64,000 bases of DNA from Faecalibacterium hattorii (GTDB lineage Bacteria; Bacillota; Clostridia; Oscillospirales; Ruminococcaceae). Shown in pieces: positions 61,831-64,000 of this stretch. The stretch lies in contig NZ_PRLC01000006.1 of assembly GCF_003287455.1 (NCBI RefSeq), positions 88,712 to 152,711 of the forward strand. Reading direction: 5' to 3'. The notes under the pieces are model-generated. The model had not been told where the DNA came from. It worked only from the letters and a program-made list of their open reading frames with translations, and made no database searches. Made by a program: the position numbers and the translations under genes. Numbering within the stretch: position 1 is the stretch's first letter; each line of letters opens with the position of its first letter.

Positions 61831-61857
61831 TTAGCACTCATAACTTTCGAGTGCTAA
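61831..61857 (-). promoter_or_regulatory. CIRCE operator (HrcA site) of htpG
   Basis: A perfect TTAGCACTC-N9-GAGTGCTAA, 60 bases upstream of the htpG start and touching the -10 box. HrcA binding would repress htpG in the absence of heat stress. Confidence 0.94.
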
Positions 61858-61884
61858 TATACACCGCTTCACACCAAAAATCAA
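61856..61884 (-). promoter_or_regulatory. Promoter of htpG
   Basis: Minus strand: TTGATT (61879-61884), 17-base spacer, TATATT (61856-61861). The -10 overlaps the end of the CIRCE repeat. Confidence 0.8.
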
Positions 61885-61983
61885 GGGGTTTCATAAAAAG
61901 TTCAGAAATGTTTCGCTTTCCTTTACATTCCCCCGCAAACTTATTATAATGATTCGGAAACCAAACCGGAAAGGATGACCCAA

Positions 61984-62769
61984 ATGCAGTTTAAGACTTA
62001 CCCTCTCCCCGGCGGGGGAGAGCTGGACGTATATCTGCGCACCCCGGCCCCGGCGATGCCGAACGCGCTGCGGCGGCCGCTGGTGCTGGTGGTGCCGGGC
62101 GGCGGGTACGAGCATGTCAGCGCCCGCGAGGCGGACCCGGTGGCTTTGCAGTTTGCGGCAGCGGGGTACCACGCCGCCGTGCTGACCTACAGCGTCGGCG
62201 AGGGCGCACGGAATTACCAGCCGCTGCGCCAGCTCAGCGCGGCGCTTGCGCTGCTGCGGGAACATGCGGAGGCGTGGGGCGTCCTGCCGGAACAGATCGC
62301 AGTCTGCGGCTTTTCGGCGGGCGGGCATCTGGCCCTGTCCGGGGCTGTGCTGGACCTGCCCGGCGGTGAGGCGGCGGCCCAGCAGCGGCCCAATGCGGTG
62401 CTGCTGGCTTACCCGGTGGTCACGGCGGGAGAGCACGCCCACCGGGGCAGCTTTGTCCGGCTGGCCGGCAGCGAGGACCCGGCGGACCACCAGAAATTCA
62501 CGCTGGAAGATAAGATCACGCCGGACACCCCGCCCGTCTTTGTCTGGCACACGATGGAGGACGCCACCGTTCCCGTGGAAAACACTCTGCTGTTGCTCGC
62601 AGCGCTGCGGAAGAACCGCGTCCCCTGCGAAGTACATCTGTTCGAAAAGGGCGTCCACGGCACCAGCATCTCCACCGCCGAGGTCGATGCTGCCAGCGTC
62701 CACCGCGCCCACTGGGTGCAGCTGGCTGTGGAGTGGCTGAACGACACCTTCGATTTTCATCTGGAATAA
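61984..62769 (+). CDS. Alpha/beta hydrolase (acetyl-esterase-like)
   Basis: A 261-residue esterase of the BD-FAE/acetyl xylan esterase-like group. The oxyanion-hole segment VVPGGGYEH (about 36-44), nucleophile elbow GFSAGGH (about 109-115), acidic residue in HTMEDATVP (about 196-204) and catalytic histidine in GVHGTS (about 231-236) are all present. No signal peptide, so it acts in the cytoplasm, perhaps deacetylating imported oligosaccharides. ATG 61984 is preferred because GGAAAGG sits about ten bases upstream; 61975 is too close to it. Confidence 0.88.
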   Translation: MQFKTYPLPGGGELDVYLRTPAPAMPNALRRPLVLVVPGGGYEHVSAREADPVALQFAAAGYHAAVLTYSVGEGARNYQPLRQLSAALALLREHAEAWGVLPEQIAVCGFSAGGHLALSGAVLDLPGGEAAAQQRPNAVLLAYPVVTAGEHAHRGSFVRLAGSEDPADHQKFTLEDKITPDTPPVFVWHTMEDATVPVENTLLLLAALRKNRVPCEVHLFEKGVHGTSISTAEVDAASVHRAHWVQLAVEWLNDTFDFHLE

Positions 62770-62811
62770 AATGGTTTTGTGCGTGTCTACAAAAATTTCA
62801 TGAAAAAATAG

Positions 62812-62840
62812 TTGACCTGCAACAAAAATTAGCGTATACT
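62812..62840 (+). promoter_or_regulatory. Promoter of the 62.9 kb gene pair
   Basis: TTGACC (62812-62817), 17-base spacer, TATACT (62835-62840), 56 bases before the start codon. Confidence 0.8.
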
Positions 62841-62895
62841 GGTTCAGCGAAAACGAACGCCGGGGCACACCCCCGGAAGAGAAGAGGGAATACAT

Positions 62896-63330
62896 ATGGC
62901 AATGCGGCCGGAAATTTCGGTCAAGGACCTGCTGATGCAGGCCTTTCTGACCGGCTGGGAGCTCTCCGACAAGAGCATCTCGCAGGACGAATATCTTCAG
63001 AGCGCCATTCAGGTGATCGAGGTGCTTCAGGTGGAGCCGGAAAACCTCTACGCCGAAGAGGGCCTCGGTTTGCCGGACGGCGAAGAAGTGGATCATCTGG
63101 ACGATCTGCTCCGCGCGGACGGTCAGTGGCTCTATTACGGTGTGGAAGAAGAGAACTTCTTCCTGATCCAGTGGTATCCGGATGTGGAATCCGCCAACGC
63201 GAAGCTGGCAGAGCTGGATGCTATGGGCGACGGCAGCAAGCAGTACCTCGTGGATATGAGCCTGAAGCGCTCGACCCCCACCGTGGCCGAAAACTTCGGC
63301 AATTCAAACCCGGTGCAGCTTCGTTCTTGA
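62896..63330 (+). CDS. Unrecognised acidic protein
   Basis: A 144-residue soluble acidic protein with no motif I recognise. The first part is helical (ISVKDLLMQAFLTGWELSDK), the middle is acidic and contains LLRADGQWLYYGVEEENFFLIQW, which reads as two beta strands, and the end is LKRSTPTVAENFGNSNPVQLRS. A strong promoter stands in front, and an HD-domain gene follows 32 bases after its stop, so they may be co-transcribed. No function is proposed. Confidence 0.7.
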   Translation: MAMRPEISVKDLLMQAFLTGWELSDKSISQDEYLQSAIQVIEVLQVEPENLYAEEGLGLPDGEEVDHLDDLLRADGQWLYYGVEEENFFLIQWYPDVESANAKLAELDAMGDGSKQYLVDMSLKRSTPTVAENFGNSNPVQLRS

Positions 63331-63362
63331 TATTTTTGGAATAAGGAAAGGGAACCCAAGCG

Positions 63363-63890
63363 ATGCAGCTTTCTCAGATCGAACGGGAGCAGCTTTACGC
63401 CATCCTCGAAAAATACGACCAGCACCCCAAGGTGCAGGAAATGCGGGAGTTCATCCAGCACGGCGATGTGACCACCTATCAGCACTGCAAGAATGTGGTG
63501 CTGGTCAGCTTTTGGATCAACCGCCGCTTTCATCTGGGCGCGGATGAGACGGCGCTGGCGGTGGGCGGCTTCCTGCATGACTTCTATCTGTATGATTGGC
63601 ACAAGACCAGCAGCTTCCACGGGCTGCGCCGCCTGTTCGAGATGCACGGCTTTTCCCACCCCGGTTCCGCTTGTGTGAACGCGAAGCGCTACTTCCAGAT
63701 CACCAAGAAGGAGCAGAACATCATCCAGAGCCACATGTGGCCGCTGACCTTCCGGCATGTGCCCACCTGCCGCGAGGCGGTCATCGTCTGCTTGGCCGAT
63801 AAGTACTGCGCGGTGGTCGAGAGCATGTTCCGCCGCGCCAAGGCGGCTGCGACCGTCGGCGCGGACGAAACCGACGAGACCCTGTGGTAA
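63363..63890 (+). CDS. HD-domain phosphohydrolase
   Basis: A 175-residue protein of the HD superfamily. The metal-binding pattern is visible: His in YQHCKNV (about 40-46), the HD pair in GGFLHDFYLYDW (about 68-79), a further His in FSHPGS (about 99-104) and Asp in CLADKYCAVVES (about 145-156). Such small proteins hydrolyse nucleotides or other phosphoesters; the substrate is unknown. Start follows AAAGGGAACC. The C terminus is complete. Confidence 0.87.
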   Translation: MQLSQIEREQLYAILEKYDQHPKVQEMREFIQHGDVTTYQHCKNVVLVSFWINRRFHLGADETALAVGGFLHDFYLYDWHKTSSFHGLRRLFEMHGFSHPGSACVNAKRYFQITKKEQNIIQSHMWPLTFRHVPTCREAVIVCLADKYCAVVESMFRRAKAAATVGADETDETLW

Positions 63891-63923
63891 TCACGAGAAT
63901 GAAAAATCCCCGCTGGCGGTCTG

Positions 63924-64000
63924 TGAACTGCACCCTATTTGTTAGACAGTATGGTATACTGTTTAGGAAATGGGGTGTTTTTGTATGCCAAAGGGACAAC
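63924..64000 (+). mobile_element. Left end of a probable IS3-family insertion sequence (partial)
   Basis: The segment starting TGAACTGCACCCTATTTGTT looks like the terminal inverted repeat of an IS3/IS150-type element. It contains a TATACT box (63955-63960) and is followed by a short leader and an ATG at 63985 that reads M-P-K-G-Q before the window ends, fitting an orfA start. The rest is outside the window, so identity is provisional. Confidence 0.55.
63985..64000 (+). CDS. Probable IS transposase orfA (first five codons only)
   Basis: ATG at 63985 preceded by GGGGTG and reading M-P-K-G-Q to the window edge. Assigned only because of the terminal-repeat-like sequence just upstream; nothing more can be seen. 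Confidence 0.4.

Noticed and set aside
59815..61857. 680-codon plus-strand open frame opposite htpG
   Set aside because: Exact antisense shadow of a clear Hsp90 gene in GC-rich DNA; no ribosome binding site and low-complexity Val/Leu/Asp/His composition.

Overview
The window looks like the chromosome of a gut Firmicute of the Oscillospiraceae/Ruminococcaceae, most likely Faecalibacterium. That placement is an inference from GC-rich Clostridia-type genes: beta subunits of sodium-pumping decarboxylases, DUF1836, DegV, ThyX, class II GalT and CIRCE-controlled chaperones. No rRNA, tRNA or CRISPR array was seen.

Bases 1 to about 17,670 are an integrated mobilizable element, visibly more AT-rich in its cargo. 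In order it carries a TnpW-like protein and a large serine recombinase; a CHC2 zinc-finger protein and a primase/helicase; a ParM/ParR pair behind a cluster of CGTACA repeats (a candidate type II partition locus); a DUF3847 protein; a putative MobQ/IncQ-type oriT; and a MobA/MobL relaxase. The cargo follows: an ECF sigma/anti-sigma pair, then a helix-turn-helix protein, a response regulator, a histidine kinase and an FtsX-type ABC transporter resembling peptide-antibiotic sensing and detoxification modules. The element ends in a decayed second serine recombinase that abuts a Crp/Fnr-type regulator gene lacking its DNA-binding half. The left end lies outside the window.

From 17,670 to 43,500 is chromosomal: a ferredoxin-like protein; a hybrid sensor kinase with periplasmic solute-binding modules; hsp20 under a CIRCE operator; an OadB-type pump gene behind a structured leader with its own terminator, plus a 42-residue membrane protein; an MFS transporter; a nitroreductase; DUF1836/DegV; cardiolipin synthase; a duplicated-domain lipoprotein; a polar amino acid ABC transporter; an XRE membrane regulator; a D-Ala-D-Ala carboxypeptidase; a MATE pump; RecD2; MreB; and a second OadG/OadB pair. 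A recurrent inverted-arm repeat sits in three intergenic regions between 30.5 and 33.3 kb.

From 43,600 to 52,200 lies a tightly packed run: pcrA, thyX, tmk, an acetyltransferase-like gene, mltG, a U32 peptidase and a cation symporter. After a terminator comes a solitary 801-residue membrane-anchored KAP-type P-loop NTPase, then, on the minus strand, cutC, galT-galK, an XpaC-like protein and htpG (perfect CIRCE operator overlapping its -10). The right end holds an esterase, a small unknown protein, an HD-domain protein and the first bases of what looks like an IS3-family insertion sequence.

The items I would look at first are the element's insertion into the Crp/Fnr gene, the oriT and centromere-like sites, the structured leader before oadB, the two CIRCE sites, the KAP NTPase, and the long intergenic palindromes.
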